Source: an uncultured Lachnospiraceae bacterium (lineage in GTDB: Bacteria; Bacillota; Clostridia; Lachnospirales; Lachnospiraceae). From it: DNA of 35,775 nt. This document shows positions 34,645 through 35,775 of the stretch, in pieces. The DNA lies in assembly GCA_947178035.1 (NCBI GenBank), contig CAMWXA010000002.1:1-35775 (forward strand). Direction: 5' to 3'. The notes beneath the pieces were generated by a model. It was not told the origin of the DNA. It was given only the letters and a program-made list of their open reading frames with translations, and searched no databases. Each line of letters opens with the position of its first letter. The first letter of the stretch is position 1. The position numbers and the translations under genes were made by a program.

Positions 34645-35646
34645 TTATCTCCCTTTTGTTGATTGAGAAGTGTCTGCTTCTAATATCGTTTCCATTTTGG
34701 ATTTACTGTCTTTGGTTTCGGTTTCTGTACTTGGAACGGTCTCTGTCTCACTGTCTACACCTGTCTCTGATTCCACTTCTGTTGATGCAGACTGCATATT
34801 TGCATAGTTAATGAGTTCGGACTCCCACAGAGCATAGGCGGTGTTGGAGAGATGTACATAACCGTCGCTGCAGTACTGCTTATCGAGATTTCCCTTTCCG
34901 TCGGATAGGAGTGTACACAGATCAATATACCCCCAACCGTTTTCTTCTGCCATTTCCTGCAGCAGGATATTGTACTGAGCGATGTTTTCATTGTTCAATT
35001 TTCCTTTGCCTTGGTCTGACAGTGTGTAAGTCACGCTGACAATATGAATCTCGATGTCTGGCGAGGTCTCTAGTATCTTGTCAATAAGCGCTTTATACTG
35101 GTCGCGTGCACCCTCCAATCCAAGGATGCTGATATCGTTCATGCCTAGAAGGATAAAAGCACGCTTGCTGCCAATGAGCGGGACTGCATTCCACACCTGA
35201 TATTTTTTCCCTTTGTACATGGGATGGACGCTGTCGCTGGTGACAGGCTTCATGGCGTTAAAGGCCGAGTAGCTTCCCACTGCCAGAAACTGGATATTGT
35301 GCACATAGGATTTCTGCTTGGCACTGTAATTTCGAAATCCGAGCATAATGGAATCGCCGATAAAGACAGAGTCGCTGTAGTATGCTGCGAGTTCCTCGTC
35401 AGTCAATTTGGGCGTTTCGGATGAGTCTGCTGGATTTTCTTTTGTCACATTTTCTTTTGATAAATCTTCTTTTGATAAATTTTCTTTTGATAAATCTTCC
35501 TTTGATGAAGATTCTTTTGTTGTGGCTGTTTCTGTTTGTTCATCGCCGGGTGCTGCATACACATATTCTCCCGTATGATTGCCGAAAACAAGCATTACTG
35601 TAAGCATAGCACACAAATAAGTTCGTTTTTTCACTATTTTTTTCAT
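34645..35646 (-). CDS. Secreted SGNH/GDSL hydrolase-like protein with low-complexity linkers
   Basis: 333 residues. A hydrophobic N-terminal signal (~7-32, cleavage likely near VYAAP) is followed by a repetitive linker (SKE(D/N)L units, residues 48-71). The SGNH domain then has block I FIGDSIMLG with Ser 99, block III LLGMND with Asn 170, and block V DGYVHLSN with Asp 261 and His 265, so the catalytic residues are present. A second Ser/Thr/Glu-rich tail follows from ~285. Such enzymes add or remove acetyl groups on cell-wall glycans. It is first in the operon, with GAGG before ATG 35646. Confidence 0.88.
   Translation of the reverse strand: MKKIVKKRTYLCAMLTVMLVFGNHTGEYVYAAPGDEQTETATTKESSSKEDLSKENLSKEDLSKENVTKENPADSSETPKLTDEELAAYYSDSVFIGDSIMLGFRNYSAKQKSYVHNIQFLAVGSYSAFNAMKPVTSDSVHPMYKGKKYQVWNAVPLIGSKRAFILLGMNDISILGLEGARDQYKALIDKILETSPDIEIHIVSVTYTLSDQGKGKLNNENIAQYNILLQEMAEENGWGYIDLCTLLSDGKGNLDKQYCSDGYVHLSNTAYALWESELINYANMQSASTEVESETGVDSETETVPSTETETKDSKSKMETILEADTSQSTKGR
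35434..35505 (-). repeat. 15-base in-frame repeats in the SGNH linker
   Basis: Five near-identical 15-base units encode SKEDL, SKENL, SKEDL, SKENV and TKEN. D and N alternate, so adjacent units also form a 30-base higher-order repeat. The unit keeps frame, so slippage would only change the distance between the secreted protein's mature N-terminus and its catalytic domain. Confidence 0.8.
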
Positions 35647-35698
35647 ATATTTTCCTCTTTATCGTCTGTGTTGATAAAAATATTCTTATACAAAGGAT

Positions 35699-35727
35699 AT
35701 TCTAACATTATTTTTTTATTACTACAA
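35699..35727 (-). promoter_or_regulatory. Candidate promoter of the O-acetylation operon
   Basis: On the minus strand, TTGTAG (35722-35727) and TAGAAT (35699-35704) lie 17 bases apart. The -10 matches five of six consensus positions; the -35 matches three. The surrounding sequence is strongly AT-rich. A perfect TTGACA also lies further out at 35760-35765 but has no good -10 at 17 bases. No gene is visible in 35647-35775. Confidence 0.35.
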
Positions 35728-35775
35728 GGGATTTTTGCGTAGTAGGGATGTGAAATTTTTGTCAAAATTCAAAAT

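Noticed and set aside
1-35775. Genome-wide reassignment of UAG to an amino acid
   Set aside because: UAG ends several intact genes here (946, 2569, 19204, 25532, mutS2, MBOAT, minus-strand kinase). At 19202-19204 readthrough would run out of frame through the next gene.
1-35775. CRISPR arrays, insertion sequences, tRNA or rRNA genes
   Set aside because: No regularly spaced repeats, transposase motifs, terminal inverted repeats or clover-leaf/rRNA-like sequence was seen. The only tandem repeats are coding.

Overview
The window looks like a chromosomal segment from a low-to-mid GC Clostridia, most likely a Lachnospiraceae-type gut anaerobe. The evidence is strong AGGAGG-type ribosome sites, MutS2, a VTC/DUF4956/Cthe_2159-like operon with a two-component system, DUF4358 and DHHW proteins, and an LrgAB pair. 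This assignment rests on gene content only. I see no rRNA, tRNA, CRISPR array or insertion sequence.

Positions 1-20142 (all + strand) are the distal part of a large surface-polysaccharide cluster. It starts with a left-truncated RgpF-like protein, a small orphan domain protein and a GT4 gene broken by an in-frame UAG. Next come four genes that match the WbpI/WbpB/WbpD/WbpE route to UDP-2,3-diacetamido-mannuronic-acid-type sugars; the WbpA dehydrogenase is not in view. A tightly packed run of glycosyltransferases and modifying enzymes follows: three GT2 genes, a second GT-A-like gene, a COG5610-type HAD protein and a GT4. After these lies an unusual composite gene (methyltransferase, then phosphotransferase-like, Rossmann-like and cytidylyltransferase domains), also broken by an in-frame UAG. 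Two paralogous xylose-isomerase-like TIM barrels end the cluster, one apparently without a full metal site. The most striking feature is one small Rossmann-like module with a (Y/F/W)G(A/T/S/C)G signature. It recurs in ten of these otherwise unrelated proteins, at the N-terminus, at the C-terminus, internally or alone. Base composition is visibly AT-rich in the first ~6 kb and richer in GC from about 12.7 kb.

Positions 20151-21273 (- strand) are lrgA-lrgB with a near-consensus promoter. Positions 21340-26855 (+) are a five-gene operon: VTC-type polyphosphate polymerase domain, DUF4956 membrane protein, a Cthe_2159-like beta-helical lipoprotein with a 15-residue tail repeat, an OmpR-type regulator and a histidine kinase. 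A direct repeat of TTAAGTTTCRC overlaps its predicted -35 region and is a candidate operator. A second, divergent-origin kinase/regulator pair (26866-29031, -) faces it tail to tail.

Positions 29106-35727 (- strand) read SGNH hydrolase, DUF4358 lipoprotein, MBOAT acyltransferase, DHHW protein and then mutS2. The first four look like an extracellular O-acetylation module, possibly acting on the same kind of surface polymer; mutS2 follows 11 bases downstream.
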